Origin: Arcobacter sp. CECT 8985
GTDB taxonomy: Bacteria > Campylobacterota > Campylobacteria > Campylobacterales > Arcobacteraceae
Direction of reading: 5' to 3'
NCBI RefSeq assembly: GCF_004116495.1
Contig: NZ_PDKC01000015.1
Location: forward strand, 1 to 62,044
Length of the DNA stretch: 62,044 nt
Position numbers and translations under genes: made by a program
Shown: one piece after another, positions 9,244 to 19,231 of the stretch
Position numbering within the stretch: position 1 is the stretch's first letter
Layout of the letters: every line of letters begins with the position of its first letter
The notes under the pieces: generated by a model
The model's database searches: none
Told to the model about the DNA's origin: nothing
Seen by the model: only the letters and a program-made list of their open reading frames with translations

Positions 9244-10131
9244 TTATTTTAATGATTCAACACCACTGATAATTTCTATCAGCTCTGTTGTAATTGCAGC
9301 TTGTCTAGCTTTGTTATATTCAACTGTTAATGTATTAACTCTATCTTTTGCATTATTTGTAGCAGCCTCCATTGCTTGCATTCTTGCAGAATGTTCAGCA
9401 GCTAGAGAATCAATTAACGCATAATACATATTAAAATCTAAATATTTAGAAGTTAATTCATTTAACACTTCTTCGTCATCATCTGGTTCTAATGAAAGCA
9501 TTGAACTATCATTATCATTAGTTTCAACATTTTCTAAACTGATTGGTAAAAGTTCATTAACTCTTAACTCTTGAGTCAGCATATTTAAGAAACCGTTATA
9601 AATTAAAATTACTTTTTCAGTAATTCCATTATTAAAATCTTCTACAACATCATTAATAAATTCAGCTGCTCTGTCATAATCAGGTGCTGATGAAAGATCT
9701 GAAACTTTTTGTAAAAGTTCTTCACCTTGGAATGAAAAGTAATCAATACCTTTTCTTCCTACAGCTCTTAATCTAACATTTGCACCTTTTGCTTCATACT
9801 CAGCTTTTAATTTACTAACAGTTTTAATTGTTGCCATATTAAAACCACCGCAAAGACCTTTATCAGCAGTAACCAAAACAATATCAACTGTTCTTGGATT
9901 GTCATTTGGAATAAATGCTTTATCAACATTACCTTCTTCATGAACCTTGCTAACTCTATTTGCGATATCAGAAAGAACTTCATTTATCTTATGTGCATAA
10001 CTTCTAGCTTGTTCAGATAACTGTCTAGTTCTAGTAAGTTTTGCAGAAGATACAAGCTTCATAGCTTTTGTAGTCTTCTGAGTATTCTTAACACTATTAA
10101 TTTTAAGTTTAATCTCTTTTAAGTTAGCCAT
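9244..10131 (-). CDS. atpG: ATP synthase gamma subunit
   Basis: Central rotor shaft of F1. The N-terminal helix (MANLKEIKLKINSVKNTQKT) and C-terminal helix (EIISGVESL near the end) that form the coiled coil are conserved, as is the LCGGFN segment near residue 93. At 295 residues the length is normal. It sits between atpA and atpD in the usual order. Confidence 0.97.
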   Translation of the reverse strand: MANLKEIKLKINSVKNTQKTTKAMKLVSSAKLTRTRQLSEQARSYAHKINEVLSDIANRVSKVHEEGNVDKAFIPNDNPRTVDIVLVTADKGLCGGFNMATIKTVSKLKAEYEAKGANVRLRAVGRKGIDYFSFQGEELLQKVSDLSSAPDYDRAAEFINDVVEDFNNGITEKVILIYNGFLNMLTQELRVNELLPISLENVETNDNDSSMLSLEPDDDEEVLNELTSKYLDFNMYYALIDSLAAEHSARMQAMEAATNNAKDRVNTLTVEYNKARQAAITTELIEIISGVESLK

Positions 10132-10141
10132 ATGCTAATCC

Positions 10142-11659
10142 TTAATTTGCACTGAATACAGTTTTAAACTCATTTAATGCAGATTTTAATGCAGACTCAA
10201 TCTCATCATCAATTTTTTGTTTAGTTTTGATTGACTCTAAAATATTTGAATATTTTTGCTCAATAAATGCATGTAATTCTTCTTCGAATTTAACAACATC
10301 ATTTACAGCAACATCATTTAAATAACCTTTTGTACCAGCATAAATGATAACAATTTGTTTTTCAATAACTAATGGTTTATTAACACCTTGCTTTAATACT
10401 TCAACCATTCTTTGACCAAGTTCAAGCTCTTTTCTTGTTGATTCATCAAGATCAGATGCGAACTGTGCGAATGCTTCAAGTTCTCTATATTGTGCAAGCG
10501 ATAATTTTAATGTACCAGCTACTTGTTTTGTAGCTTTAATTTGCGCAGCACCACCAACTCTTGATACTGATAAACCAACATTAATTGCAGGTCTAATACC
10601 TGAGTTAAATAAATTAGTTTCTAGGAAGATTTGCCCATCAGTAATAGAAATTACATTTGTTGGAACGTATGCAGCAACATCTCCTGCTTGAGTTTCGATG
10701 ATAGGTAAAGCAGTCATTGAACCTGCTCCTCTTTCATCTGACATTTTAGCAGCTCTTTCTAATAATCTTGAGTGTAGATAAAATACATCCCCTGGATATG
10801 CTTCTCTACCTGGTGGTCTTCTTAATAATAAAGACATTTCTCTATAAGCAACTGCGTGTTTTGATAAGTCATCATAAACTATTAATGCGTGTTTACCATT
10901 GTCTCTAAAGTATTCACCAATAGTAACACCTGTATATGGAGCTAAAAATTGTAAAGCAGAAGACTCAGAAGCACCTGCATTTACTACGATTGTATAATCC
11001 ATTGCACCGTTTTCTTCTAAAGTTCTAACAACGTTAGCTACAGAAGAAGATTTTTGTCCAATTGCAACATAAATACAAATTACATCTTCACTTTTTTGAT
11101 TAAGAATTGTATCAATAGCAACTGTAGTTTTACCTGTTTGTCTATCACCAATAATAAGCTCTCTTTGCCCTCTTCCGATTGGAACTAGTGCATCAATAGC
11201 TTTAATACCAGTTTGTAATGGCTCATGAACAGATTTTCTAGCCATAATTCCTGGAGCTTTTTCTTCTACAAATCTTGTTTCAGAAGCTTCAATTGCACCT
11301 TTACCATCAATTGGTTCACCAAGTGCATTTACAACTCTACCAACCATAGCGTCTCCAACTGGAGTCTCTAATAGTTTTCCAACTCTTTTACAAGATACAC
11401 CTTCTGCAAGACCTTCTCCTCTTCCAAGAACAACAACACCTACTGCAGACTCTTCTAAGTTTGAAGCAAGACCTCTCTCACCATTTTCAAACTCTACAAT
11501 TTCTCCAGCCATTACATTTTTAAGACCGTATACTTGAGCAATACCATCTGCAAAAGAGATGATTTTACCAGTTTCATTTACATCTACATTTAATTCAAAG
11601 TTTTCGATTCTTTCTTTTATAATAGAACTGATTTCATCAGCTTGAATCTTTGCACCCAT
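10142..11659 (-). CDS. atpA: ATP synthase alpha subunit
   Basis: Non-catalytic nucleotide-binding F1 subunit. The Walker A loop GDRQTGKT is near residues 170-177. The signature [17 protein letters not shown], which carries the arginine finger, is near 365-380. At 505 residues it is the usual length. Ten bases separate it from atpG. Confidence 0.98.
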   Translation of the reverse strand: MGAKIQADEISSIIKERIENFELNVDVNETGKIISFADGIAQVYGLKNVMAGEIVEFENGERGLASNLEESAVGVVVLGRGEGLAEGVSCKRVGKLLETPVGDAMVGRVVNALGEPIDGKGAIEASETRFVEEKAPGIMARKSVHEPLQTGIKAIDALVPIGRGQRELIIGDRQTGKTTVAIDTILNQKSEDVICIYVAIGQKSSSVANVVRTLEENGAMDYTIVVNAGASESSALQFLAPYTGVTIGEYFRDNGKHALIVYDDLSKHAVAYREMSLLLRRPPGREAYPGDVFYLHSRLLERAAKMSDERGAGSMTALPIIETQAGDVAAYVPTNVISITDGQIFLETNLFNSGIRPAINVGLSVSRVGGAAQIKATKQVAGTLKLSLAQYRELEAFAQFASDLDESTRKELELGQRMVEVLKQGVNKPLVIEKQIVIIYAGTKGYLNDVAVNDVVKFEEELHAFIEQKYSNILESIKTKQKIDDEIESALKSALNEFKTVFSAN

Positions 11660-11680
11660 TAAAATTCTCCTTTATAAGTT

Positions 11681-12211
11681 CTAAACTGCTTTTAAAATAT
11701 GATCAATCATTTGAGATTTCAATCTATCTTTAGAAAAAGAAATTTCTACCCCAAGTCCATCAATATCAACTTTAATACCATTATAATCACAAACATTTTG
11801 TGTTAATGATAAATCTACATTAAATTTTTTACTAAACTCTTTTTCAATTGATGAAACATATTCAACAGCTAACTCTTTGTTAGTGTAAATAACACCTGTA
11901 TAAGAATTATTAATTGCTGCTAGCTGACGAGTCAACTCTTCTGCAATTTCTGGAATAATATCAAATCTCTTTTTTTCACCTAGTAATTTAATAAGATTTT
12001 TTAAAGTATCACTACAATTATCTAAAAATGAGATAATTAACTCAACTTTATCACTATTTTTTACTTCAGTAGATGATATAATAGCGATAAATTTATCATC
12101 ATTATAAGCTGAAGATAATTTTTCTAACTCTTCAGCTAAAGCAGTCACTGAAGCTACTTCTCTTCCATCTAATAAAGCTTTAACATATCTTTTTGCTACT
12201 AAATCAATCAT
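11681..12211 (-). CDS. atpH: ATP synthase delta subunit
   Basis: Peripheral-stalk subunit that joins F1 to the b-type subunits. It has 176 residues with an N-terminal helical bundle and the C-terminal segment GVEISFSKDRLKSQMIDHI, which matches the OSCP/delta family ending. Its start overlaps the atpF stop by one base, implying coupled translation. Confidence 0.95.
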   Translation of the reverse strand: MIDLVAKRYVKALLDGREVASVTALAEELEKLSSAYNDDKFIAIISSTEVKNSDKVELIISFLDNCSDTLKNLIKLLGEKKRFDIIPEIAEELTRQLAAINNSYTGVIYTNKELAVEYVSSIEKEFSKKFNVDLSLTQNVCDYNGIKVDIDGLGVEISFSKDRLKSQMIDHILKAV

Positions 12212-12723
12212 TATGCTACCTTCTTAAGTACAATATTTGATAACTCATCTTGAGTTAATTCAACATTGTCTGAGTTAAATAGCTCTTCAAGAACTTCAGC
12301 AACAACTTGTTTTTTTGCTTTTCTTAGTTCAACTTTTGTTTTCTCATCAAAGTTTTTCTCTAAATGAGCAATTTCAGCTTCAACAGCTGCAAGAACTTTT
12401 AGTTTAATTGAATCTACATCATTATTTGCAGTTTCAACTATTTCTGCAGCAAGAACTTTTGCTTCTTCTAATTGTTTATTAGCATTGTCAATCTTTTTTT
12501 GAGAAGCTTTTAAAGTATCTTGTACTTTATCAAGTTCAGCTTGGATAGAAAGACTTCTATCTGCAAAAAAAGCTTTAACTTTATCGGCTAATAAATACCA
12601 TAAAATTCCAGCAAAAATTATAAAGTTAACGGTTCTTTGAATAATATCTGTATCCGCACCTTCACTACTAGCAAATAATACAACAGGACTTAAAGCTAAA
12701 CCTAATAATAACAACTTTTTCAC
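12211..12723 (-). CDS. atpF: ATP synthase b subunit
   Basis: Peripheral-stalk subunit. A hydrophobic N-terminus resembling a signal sequence (residues 1-19) precedes a second membrane segment (about 32-47), and the rest is a long charged helix for coiled-coil pairing with b'. The extra N-terminal segment is typical of the Campylobacterota b subunit. It has 170 residues. Confidence 0.94.
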   Translation of the reverse strand: MKKLLLLGLALSPVVLFASSEGADTDIIQRTVNFIIFAGILWYLLADKVKAFFADRSLSIQAELDKVQDTLKASQKKIDNANKQLEEAKVLAAEIVETANNDVDSIKLKVLAAVEAEIAHLEKNFDEKTKVELRKAKKQVVAEVLEELFNSDNVELTQDELSNIVLKKVA

Positions 12724-12733
12724 TTTAATTCCT

Positions 12734-13156
12734 TTATATCGAGCTAAGCTTAGCTTTTAGGCTCTCATTAAATTGAGGCATAGAAGCTATTAATGAATCT
12801 TTCAATACTCTTGTTTCATCTTGTAAATGTTTAGTAAACTCTTCAGATTTAACTTCTAAGTTTGCTTTAGCATTTGCAAGTTTTGCATCAGCATTTTGTT
12901 TTGCTTCATTATAAGCTTTTTCTCTAATTGCAGCGGCTTCTTTTTTAGCAGCAGCAATCACATCATTTGCTTCAGCCAGCATGCCATCTACATTTGCACT
13001 GTTTGATTTTGCATCTTCTAAATCTTTTTTAATTGATTCAGACCTATCATCCATATGCTTTAGTAGAGGCTTGAATAGACAACTGTTTAGTCTAGCAACA
13101 ACTAACAAAAAGATGATACCAGAGCTAAGCAACAATACAGGACTTATGTCTAACAT
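12734..13156 (-). CDS. atpF': ATP synthase b' subunit
   Basis: Second, divergent b-type stalk subunit (140 residues). A single N-terminal membrane helix (about residues 5-24) precedes an Ala- and Lys-rich amphipathic helix. Paired b and b' genes are characteristic of phototrophs and of Campylobacterota. It is the first gene of this ATP synthase cluster. The membrane subunits a and c are not in the window, also a Campylobacterota arrangement. Confidence 0.92.
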   Translation of the reverse strand: MLDISPVLLLSSGIIFLLVVARLNSCLFKPLLKHMDDRSESIKKDLEDAKSNSANVDGMLAEANDVIAAAKKEAAAIREKAYNEAKQNADAKLANAKANLEVKSEEFTKHLQDETRVLKDSLIASMPQFNESLKAKLSSI

Positions 13157-13224
13157 TCATTCCTCCATATTTTTACAGTTTAGTTTGACTAAAACTGATT
13201 TATTTTATCAAAATGTTTTATAAA

Positions 13225-13230
13225 ATTATA
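13225..13230 (-). promoter_or_regulatory. Candidate -10 box for the ATP synthase/Tol operon
   Basis: TATAAT on the minus strand lies about 70 bases upstream of the b' start codon. No -35 box is clear, as usual in this group. The leader between them contains a short imperfect hairpin (13169-13191), and a GGAGG ribosome binding site precedes the ATG at 13156. Confidence 0.55.
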
Positions 13231-13258
13231 TTAAACAGAGGAATAATGTATAGAAAAT

Positions 13259-14128
13259 TTATAAAGTGTTACGAAAATAATTAGAAATCTTTTCTATATC
13301 TTCTTGAGAGTTAATTTCAATTTTAAAATAATTTTTTTCAGCCTTAACTTTTAGCTTATTATCTTTTAATGTTTTTACAACATCACTTAATGGATTGAAA
13401 TCATAATTCGCAGTTTTTTTATTTTTTTGTACTTTTTTTGTACTTGGATTTTTTAAATCTTTTACTAGTTTTTCAGTTTCTCTTACAGACAATTTTTGTC
13501 CAATAATTGAATCTGCAACTAATTTTTGTTGATCTTCTTCTAATCCCAACATAATCTTTGCATGGCCAGCACTTATTTTATTATTTGCAAGCAATTGTTG
13601 TACATATGAACTTAATTGTAAAAGTCTTAAAGTATTTGTAATTGATGTTCTACTCTTGAACACTTTTTTTGATAATTCATCATGTGTAATATTATGTTCG
13701 TTTAAAAGTTGAGCGTATGAGTATGCAAGTTCAATTATATTTAGATCATCTCTTTGAATATTTTCTATTAATGCTAATTCTCTTAATTTAAACTCTTCAA
13801 TATCTAATACAATTGCACTAATTTTATCAAGATTTGCAAGCTTATGTGCTTTTAATCTTCTTTCACCTGAAACTAATATAAAACCTTCATGTTTATCTTC
13901 AATAACAACAATAGGTTGTAGTAAACCATGTTCAACAATTGAATCACTTAATTCTTTTAATTTATCTTCATCAAATATTTTTCTTGGTTGATTTGGATTT
14001 GATTTAATTTTATCAATATCCAATTCAACAATATTACCTATTTGTGAATAATCATTTTTACTATTACCATTTTCATAAGCAATTTCAACTTCGCCTAATA
14101 ATTCTCCAAGTCCTCTACCTAGTGCCAT
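13259..14128 (-). CDS. parB: Chromosome partitioning protein ParB
   Basis: Binds parS sites, spreads along DNA as a CTP-dependent clamp and loads the segregation apparatus. Residues 30-120 form the ParB/Srx domain with the CTP-binding motif GERRLKAHKLA. A helix-turn-helix follows (HDELSKKVFKSRTSITNTLR) and a C-terminal dimerisation domain. The length of 289 residues is normal. It follows parA by four bases. I found no parS site (TGTTTCACGTGAAACA) in the window. Confidence 0.96.
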   Translation of the reverse strand: MALGRGLGELLGEVEIAYENGNSKNDYSQIGNIVELDIDKIKSNPNQPRKIFDEDKLKELSDSIVEHGLLQPIVVIEDKHEGFILVSGERRLKAHKLANLDKISAIVLDIEEFKLRELALIENIQRDDLNIIELAYSYAQLLNEHNITHDELSKKVFKSRTSITNTLRLLQLSSYVQQLLANNKISAGHAKIMLGLEEDQQKLVADSIIGQKLSVRETEKLVKDLKNPSTKKVQKNKKTANYDFNPLSDVVKTLKDNKLKVKAEKNYFKIEINSQEDIEKISNYFRNTL

Positions 14129-14132
14129 TTTA

Positions 14133-14909
14133 CTATCCTGCTATTGCTCTTGCTAAATTTGTGTATGCTTTTGTTCCAGTTGCTGCTGCATCATAAAGCA
14201 TAATTGGCTTTCCAAAACTTGGGCTCTCTGCAAGTTTAATATTTCTTGGAATCACAACATATGACGCATCATCAATCTTAAATAATTTACTCTCAAAGTG
14301 TTGTGCTAAATCAGCAAAAACTTGTTTTGATAAATTATTTGTAGAACTATACATAGTAGGTAAAAAACCTCTAATTTGTAATTGTCTATTAATTGTCTGT
14401 TTAACAAGTTTAATTGTATTAAGTAACTGTGCTAATCCTTCTAATGCAAAAAATTCACATTGAATAGGTATTAATACAGAGTTTGATGCACTTAATGTAT
14501 TTATTGTTATTGGTCCAAGTGCTGGTGGTGAATCAATAATAATATAATCATAATCTTTTTTTACAGGATCAATTTTTCTTTTTAAAATAAGTTCTCTTTC
14601 TTTGTTATTTTTATAAAACTCTTTTTCAATTCCAACTAATCCAATATTTGATGGTGCTACTTTTAGATTTTCAATTTCTGTATCTAAAATAATTTCATTT
14701 AACTCTTTAGTTCCAAGCATTACATGATATAGGTTATATTCATAAGTATCCCTATGAAAGCCTAAACTTGTAGTTGCATTAGATTGAGGATCAGCATCAA
14801 TTAAAAGAACTTTTTTACCTCTTAATGCTAAAGCTGCACTTAGATTAACGGCAGTTGTTGTTTTTCCAACACCACCTTTTTGGTTTGCTATTGATATTAT
14901 TTCTGTCAT
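14133..14909 (-). CDS. parA: Chromosome partitioning ATPase ParA (Soj)
   Basis: Deviant Walker ATPase that moves ParB-bound origins over the nucleoid. The motif KGGVGKTT covers residues 11-18, with the deviant-Walker lysine at 11. The Walker B segment YDYIIIDSPPALG lies near residues 120-132. At 258 residues it is the chromosomal Soj type, with no N-terminal regulatory domain. Its start overlaps the birA stop (ATGA), so birA-parA-parB form one unit. Confidence 0.97.
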   Translation of the reverse strand: MTEIISIANQKGGVGKTTTAVNLSAALALRGKKVLLIDADPQSNATTSLGFHRDTYEYNLYHVMLGTKELNEIILDTEIENLKVAPSNIGLVGIEKEFYKNNKERELILKRKIDPVKKDYDYIIIDSPPALGPITINTLSASNSVLIPIQCEFFALEGLAQLLNTIKLVKQTINRQLQIRGFLPTMYSSTNNLSKQVFADLAQHFESKLFKIDDASYVVIPRNIKLAESPSFGKPIMLYDAAATGTKAYTNLARAIAG

Positions 14910-15541
14910 CTTAAACTAAATACCTTTTTATTATCTATATTTATAGAACCGTCGCTATTTAAAACAGCGTTTTCTAATGATTTTTTTTGATTTTCAATTG
15001 TCACATGGAATCTTTTGCTATTTTGAAATTCTACCTTAAACTGACTAAATATTTCCTTCCATGAAATTTGTTTTTCAATATTATTAAAATAGTTTTTCAT
15101 TGTTTTATCAATATCAATTTTAATATCTAATTTACCAAATTCTTCACTAACATTATTAAGATTAATTCCTATTCCACAAAATAACAAATTGTTGCTCATA
15201 GTAGTGATTGTTCCACCTATTTTTTTATTATTTATATAGAAATCATTTGGCCATTTTATCCAAACATTTGAACCTAATTCTTCAAATATCTTTTTTAATA
15301 TAAAAGAAAAATATATTGAACAACTTTGAAGAGGTAAATCTATTGGCAAATCCTCAATTTCATAAACAAAAGAAAAAAATAGATTTCCTTTTACTCCTGT
15401 CCAACTATTTCCTCTACTTCCAACTCCATTAGTTTGATAATCAGTTATTATACAAGTGGGAGTAAAAACTTCTAAATTTTTAATGTAATTTTTTAAATAT
15501 GTATGTGTAGAATCTATTTGTGTTAATCTAATAATTTTCAT
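14906..15541 (-). CDS. birA: Biotin--[acetyl-CoA-carboxylase] ligase BirA
   Basis: Activates biotin with ATP and attaches it to the biotin carboxyl carrier protein. The 211-residue protein contains only the catalytic domain, with the signature RGNSWTGVKGNLFFS and the biotin-contacting segment VWIKWPNDFYINNKKIGG. The N-terminal DNA-binding domain of E. coli BirA is absent, so it cannot repress a biotin operon. The start MKIIRLTQIDST fits the family exactly, yet no ribosome binding site precedes it, and a TATAAT box lies five bases upstream, suggesting leaderless translation. Confidence 0.95.
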   Translation of the reverse strand: MKIIRLTQIDSTHTYLKNYIKNLEVFTPTCIITDYQTNGVGSRGNSWTGVKGNLFFSFVYEIEDLPIDLPLQSCSIYFSFILKKIFEELGSNVWIKWPNDFYINNKKIGGTITTMSNNLLFCGIGINLNNVSEEFGKLDIKIDIDKTMKNYFNNIEKQISWKEIFSQFKVEFQNSKRFHVTIENQKKSLENAVLNSDGSINIDNKKVFSLR

Positions 15542-15546
15542 AATTT

Positions 15547-15562
15547 ATTATATCAAATTATA
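15547..15562 (-). promoter_or_regulatory. Two phased TATAAT boxes immediately upstream of birA
   Basis: Minus-strand TATAAT boxes occupy 15552-15547 and 15562-15557, ten bases apart. The nearer one ends five bases before the ATG at 15541, so transcription from it would begin at or next to the start codon. The further one would give a leader of about eight bases. No Shine-Dalgarno sequence is present. Confidence 0.6.
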
Positions 15563-15643
15563 TTGCAAGATTTTATTAATACTTTTACGTATATATTATT
15601 AATGTAAATTGGATATTTAAAACTTATAGTATACATATCTAAG

Positions 15644-15689
15644 AAATTAATAGTTACATAATTTTATTATTTTATGTAACTATTAATTT
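15644..15689 (-). terminator. 18-bp perfect hairpin ending fmt
   Basis: Arms 15644-15661 and 15672-15689 are perfectly complementary over 18 bases with a ten-base loop. The fmt stop codon (15683-15685) lies inside one arm. The hairpin is AT-rich and ends in a weak T-run, so it probably terminates the rplU-to-fmt transcript ahead of the birA promoter. Confidence 0.65.
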
Positions 15690-16606
15690 AATATATCATT
15701 TACTTCTAATCTTTTACCTCTTAAATAATCAGCTATATTCATAGGTTTTTTCGAAACTGGCTGAACTTGATAAATTTTTATAGTTCCAACTTCACAAGAG
15801 ATGATTGCATAATCTTTTCCAATTTCTTGTATTAGTCCTTCTTTGTTAATTGAAGACTCTTCTAATAATTCTAAATTTTTTAATTTTAATCCAGATTCAA
15901 GAAAAATGCCAGGCCAATAACAATAAGCTTTATATTTTAAATAAAGTTTTTTTGCACTTTTAAAAGATACCAAGCCATTCTCTTTTTTTATTTTTTTACA
16001 AAAACTAACTTCTGAATCATTTTGTTTTTTAGGTAAAATATTTTCGAAATTGTCTAATGTTGTAAGAGTTAAATTAGCAGCAATTAATGATAATTTTTCA
16101 AAGACTTCATCTACTAACATCTCTTTTTTTAATTTCAAGTACTCAATAGCAAGTATATCCCCACTATCAAGTCCTTCTTCCATAAACATAGCTGTTACAC
16201 CAGTATATTCATCATCATTTAATATTGATTCTTGAATAGGACTCGCACCTCTATATTTTGGTAAAATTGAAGCATGTAAATTTATACATGGTGCTATAGC
16301 TAAAATTTCTCTTGGTAGAATTTGACCATATGCAGCAACAATTATAAAATCTGGTGACAATTGTTCTATTTGATGTGTTATCTCACTATTATTTTTTAAT
16401 TTTTCTGGTTGAAAGATTGGTAAATCTATATTATTATCAATACAGTATTGTTTTACATGAGGAGCAGTTAAAATTTGTTTTCTACCAACTTTTTTATCAG
16501 GTTGAGTAAAAAGTGCTAAAACTTCATATTTTTTAGATTTAACTAATCTATCAAATATTGCAGTTGCATAGTCTGGTGTTCCCATAAAAACAATTTTTTT
16601 CTTCAT
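15683..16606 (-). CDS. fmt: Methionyl-tRNA formyltransferase
   Basis: Formylates initiator Met-tRNA using 10-formyl-tetrahydrofolate. The N-terminal Rossmann domain begins IVFMGTPDYA. The catalytic segment CINLHASILPKYRGASPIQ (conserved Asn and His) and the conserved Asp in EEGLDSGDIL are intact. The C-terminal OB-type tRNA-binding domain is present. The length of 307 residues is normal. Its start shares one base with the proB stop. Confidence 0.97.
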   Translation of the reverse strand: MKKKIVFMGTPDYATAIFDRLVKSKKYEVLALFTQPDKKVGRKQILTAPHVKQYCIDNNIDLPIFQPEKLKNNSEITHQIEQLSPDFIIVAAYGQILPREILAIAPCINLHASILPKYRGASPIQESILNDDEYTGVTAMFMEEGLDSGDILAIEYLKLKKEMLVDEVFEKLSLIAANLTLTTLDNFENILPKKQNDSEVSFCKKIKKENGLVSFKSAKKLYLKYKAYCYWPGIFLESGLKLKNLELLEESSINKEGLIQEIGKDYAIISCEVGTIKIYQVQPVSKKPMNIADYLRGKRLEVNDILN

Positions 16607-17379
16607 TATACTTCCTGTGCTTTAAATAGTGTTCCACTTTTATGATTTTCATTTATAAAAAATTCATATGCATTTGTCAAATCAAATCCTGAACTTAAAA
16701 ACATTGGAATATTTCTATCCATTAAAAACTTAGCAGCTTTTAATTTAGTAACAATTCCACCAGTTGCAAATTCTGAATTTGGTGTATGTTTCATCTCTAA
16801 TTGAGACTCATAAACCACATCAACATTTTTTTGTAAAACTGCATCTTCAAACTCTCTTGGATTTTTATTATAATATCCATCAATATCTGAAAGTATTGCT
16901 AAAATATCAGCCTTAAAATAAAATGCAGCATGTGCAGCTAACTGATCATTATCACCAAATAACAACTCGTCATTTGCAACAACATCATTTTCATTTACAA
17001 TAGGGATTACATCATTTTCCAATAATATTTCAACTACATTTTGTGCATTTTTTGTTCTTTTTTTAGAATCAAAATCTGTTTCAATCATCAAAATCTGTCC
17101 ACAAATAATATCATATTCTCTAAATTTCTTTTTGTAGTGTTTCATCATTAAAGGTTGACCAATTGCCGCAAGCGCTTGTCTATTATAAATAATTTTTTTA
17201 TCTAAGTGTAATCTAGTATTTCCAGCGCCAACAGCACCAGAACTTACTAGAATTACTTCATATTTTTTTTCTTTTTTTAATTTTGCTATAAAATCAACTA
17301 AATTTGATAATCTTTCTAATGCTAATTTATTATTATCAGTCAGAACTGCTGTTCCAACTTTAATAACGATTCTTTTCAT
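16606..17379 (-). CDS. proB: Glutamate 5-kinase
   Basis: First enzyme of proline synthesis, phosphorylating the gamma-carboxyl of glutamate. The amino-acid-kinase domain is complete: [11 protein letters not shown] at the N-terminus, VSSGAVGAG near residue 48, and [10 protein letters not shown] and [12 protein letters not shown] in the middle. At 257 residues it lacks the C-terminal PUA domain of E. coli ProB (about 367 residues), the form usual in Campylobacterota. It overlaps obg by four bases. Confidence 0.95.
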   Translation of the reverse strand: MKRIVIKVGTAVLTDNNKLALERLSNLVDFIAKLKKEKKYEVILVSSGAVGAGNTRLHLDKKIIYNRQALAAIGQPLMMKHYKKKFREYDIICGQILMIETDFDSKKRTKNAQNVVEILLENDVIPIVNENDVVANDELLFGDNDQLAAHAAFYFKADILAILSDIDGYYNKNPREFEDAVLQKNVDVVYESQLEMKHTPNSEFATGGIVTKLKAAKFLMDRNIPMFLSSGFDLTNAYEFFINENHKSGTLFKAQEV

Positions 17380-18467
17380 CTACTATGTCCTAAAAGTTCA
17401 TATAAAGCATACCCGATTGATTTAGTATTTAAATGTGTAACTGATGATATTGGCAAAATAAAAAATGGTTTTGTTTTGTCATATCTTGATAGTGTTAGAT
17501 CTTGAATATAGTATGGTAATTTTCCATCAAATCCAAAATCGTTCTCTTTAGATTCTTCCAAATCTAAACTATCAATTAATTCTTTTATATCTTTATTTAA
17601 ATCTTCACCATAGTATGCGTCAGTTTTAGTTAACGCTATTGCAAAGTTTCTTCCACTAAGCTCTACTGAAAATTTTGCCAATTCTTCTTTTAATATTTCA
17701 AACTGTTCTGTTATTTTTCTATGGTTTGAAACATCAATAGTAAATAGTAAGGTTTTAGTTCTTTCTATATGTTTTAAAAACTCTATTCCTAAACCTTTTC
17801 CTTCACTAGCACCATCTATAATTCCTGGAATATCTGCCATTACAAAAGAGTTATACTCACCAACTTCAACAACACCTAATTTTGGTGTTAATGTTGTAAA
17901 CTCATAATTTGCAATTTCTGGTTCTGCATTTGACAATGTTGAAATAAGTGTTGATTTTCCAACATTAGGATATCCAACAAGCCCAACATCTGCTATAAGT
18001 TTAAGTTCAAGTTTTATCTCTCTTGATATACCTGGTAAACCTGGTTGACAATAAGTTGGTCTTTGATTTTTGGAATTTTTAAAGTGGAAATTTCCCATTC
18101 CACCTTTTCCTCCATCTAAGAACTTAACTTTTTCACCTTCATTAACTAAGTCTAATAATACTTCATTTGTATTTGCATCAATAACTTGAGTTCCAGGAGG
18201 TACAGTAAGTGTAAGTGCTGGCGCAGATTTACCTGTCATTCTTCTTCCCATACCTTGTTTACCATTTTCAGCTTTAAGTACAGTTCGACCTTTATACCAT
18301 GATAAAGTATCAGTGTTATTATCTACTAAAAAATAGACATCTCCACCTTTTCCTCCATCTCCACCATCTGGTCCACCCTTAACTACAAATTTCTCTCTTC
18401 TAAAAGAAGTACAACCTTGTCCTCCCTTTCCTGATGAAATTGTAAATTTTACACTATCTATAAACAC
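17376..18467 (-). CDS. obg: GTPase Obg/CgtA
   Basis: Ribosome-associated GTPase involved in 50S assembly and stress responses. The glycine-rich Obg fold occupies residues 1-158 ([22 protein letters not shown]). The G domain follows with [13 protein letters not shown] and LTKTD. At 363 residues it has no extended C-terminal domain. The start is GTG with an AGGAG ribosome binding site. It follows rplU-rpmA, but a strong terminator sits just 18 bases before the start. Confidence 0.97.
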   Translation of the reverse strand: MFIDSVKFTISSGKGGQGCTSFRREKFVVKGGPDGGDGGKGGDVYFLVDNNTDTLSWYKGRTVLKAENGKQGMGRRMTGKSAPALTLTVPPGTQVIDANTNEVLLDLVNEGEKVKFLDGGKGGMGNFHFKNSKNQRPTYCQPGLPGISREIKLELKLIADVGLVGYPNVGKSTLISTLSNAEPEIANYEFTTLTPKLGVVEVGEYNSFVMADIPGIIDGASEGKGLGIEFLKHIERTKTLLFTIDVSNHRKITEQFEILKEELAKFSVELSGRNFAIALTKTDAYYGEDLNKDIKELIDSLDLEESKENDFGFDGKLPYYIQDLTLSRYDKTKPFFILPISSVTHLNTKSIGYALYELLGHSR

Positions 18468-18484
18468 TTTGTTCTCCTAAAACT

Positions 18485-18522
18485 AAAAAAGGGTGTAGGC
18501 AAACTGCCATACACCCTTTTTT
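18485..18522 (-). terminator. Strong hairpin terminator between rpmA and obg
   Basis: A run of A, the arms GGGTGTA/TACACCC with an inner GGCA/TGCC, and a run of six T form a textbook bidirectional intrinsic terminator. On the minus strand it lies right after rpmA. Only 18 bases remain before the obg GTG, and they contain the ribosome binding site but no promoter, so obg expression would depend on read-through. Confidence 0.85.
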
Positions 18523-18544
18523 AAAAAATATTTCTAACCTCAAA

Positions 18545-18799
18545 TTATGAAGCGTATACAGAAACTTTCTTTCTATCTTTATCTTTAATTTCAAACTTAA
18601 CTACACCGTCAATTAAAGAATAAATTGTATGGTCTTTACCAATTCCAACGTTTTCACCAACGTGTACTTTTGTTCCTCTTTGTCTTACTATGATGTTACC
18701 AGCTCTAACTGTTTCTCCACCAAATTTTTTTACACCAAGTCTTTTACCAGCTGAATCTCTATTATTCTGTGTAGATCCTTGACCTTTCTTGTGAGCCAT
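18545..18799 (-). CDS. rpmA: 50S ribosomal protein L27
   Basis: L27 contributes its N-terminus to the peptidyl transferase centre. The 84-residue protein begins [20 protein letters not shown], the standard bacterial form with no N-terminal extension of the type cleaved by Prp protease in Firmicutes. It follows rplU by 17 bases. Confidence 0.98.
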   Translation of the reverse strand: MAHKKGQGSTQNNRDSAGKRLGVKKFGGETVRAGNIIVRQRGTKVHVGENVGIGKDHTIYSLIDGVVKFEIKDKDRKKVSVYAS

Positions 18800-18816
18800 T
18801 TATTATCTCCTTAAAA

Positions 18817-19134
18817 TTATGCAGCGATTTTAGTAATTCTAATTTTTGTGAAGCTTTTTCTAAAACCTCTTTTTAATTTACTATCTTTTCTTCTTCTTTT
18901 TTTGTAAATGATAACTTTTTTATCTCTATTTACACCAGTACCATCTAGTACTACTTCTGCTTCAACTTTAGCAGCTGAAATAGCATCACCAGTTTTTAGT
19001 TCACCGTCATTTAATGCAATAACATCAGCGATTTCTACAGTTTCTTTTGCAGCTTTACCTAGGTAATCTACATTAAGAATATCACCTTCTTGAACTTTGT
19101 ATTGCTTTCCAGCACATTTAATAATTGCGTACAT
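18817..19134 (-). CDS. rplU: 50S ribosomal protein L21
   Basis: Large-subunit protein binding 23S rRNA. It has 105 residues, beginning [18 protein letters not shown] and containing the basic C-terminal segment [17 protein letters not shown]. It is the first gene of the rplU-rpmA-obg cluster. The roughly 60-base leader upstream has an AT-rich -10-like box near 19185-19192 but nothing strong enough to list separately. Confidence 0.98.
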   Translation of the reverse strand: MYAIIKCAGKQYKVQEGDILNVDYLGKAAKETVEIADVIALNDGELKTGDAISAAKVEAEVVLDGTGVNRDKKVIIYKKRRRKDSKLKRGFRKSFTKIRITKIAA

Positions 19135-19231
19135 TCTTCAATCCTCTAACTATCTATATCTATCAAATACGTATTTTTTGTGAAGCGAAATATTATCCAA
19201 TCTTAGTTTAAACTTTGTTTAAGCGAAAATT

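Noticed and set aside
13157-15700. parS site near parA-parB
   Set aside because: I searched for TGTTTCACGTGAAACA-like sequence around the par genes and in other intergenic regions and saw none.
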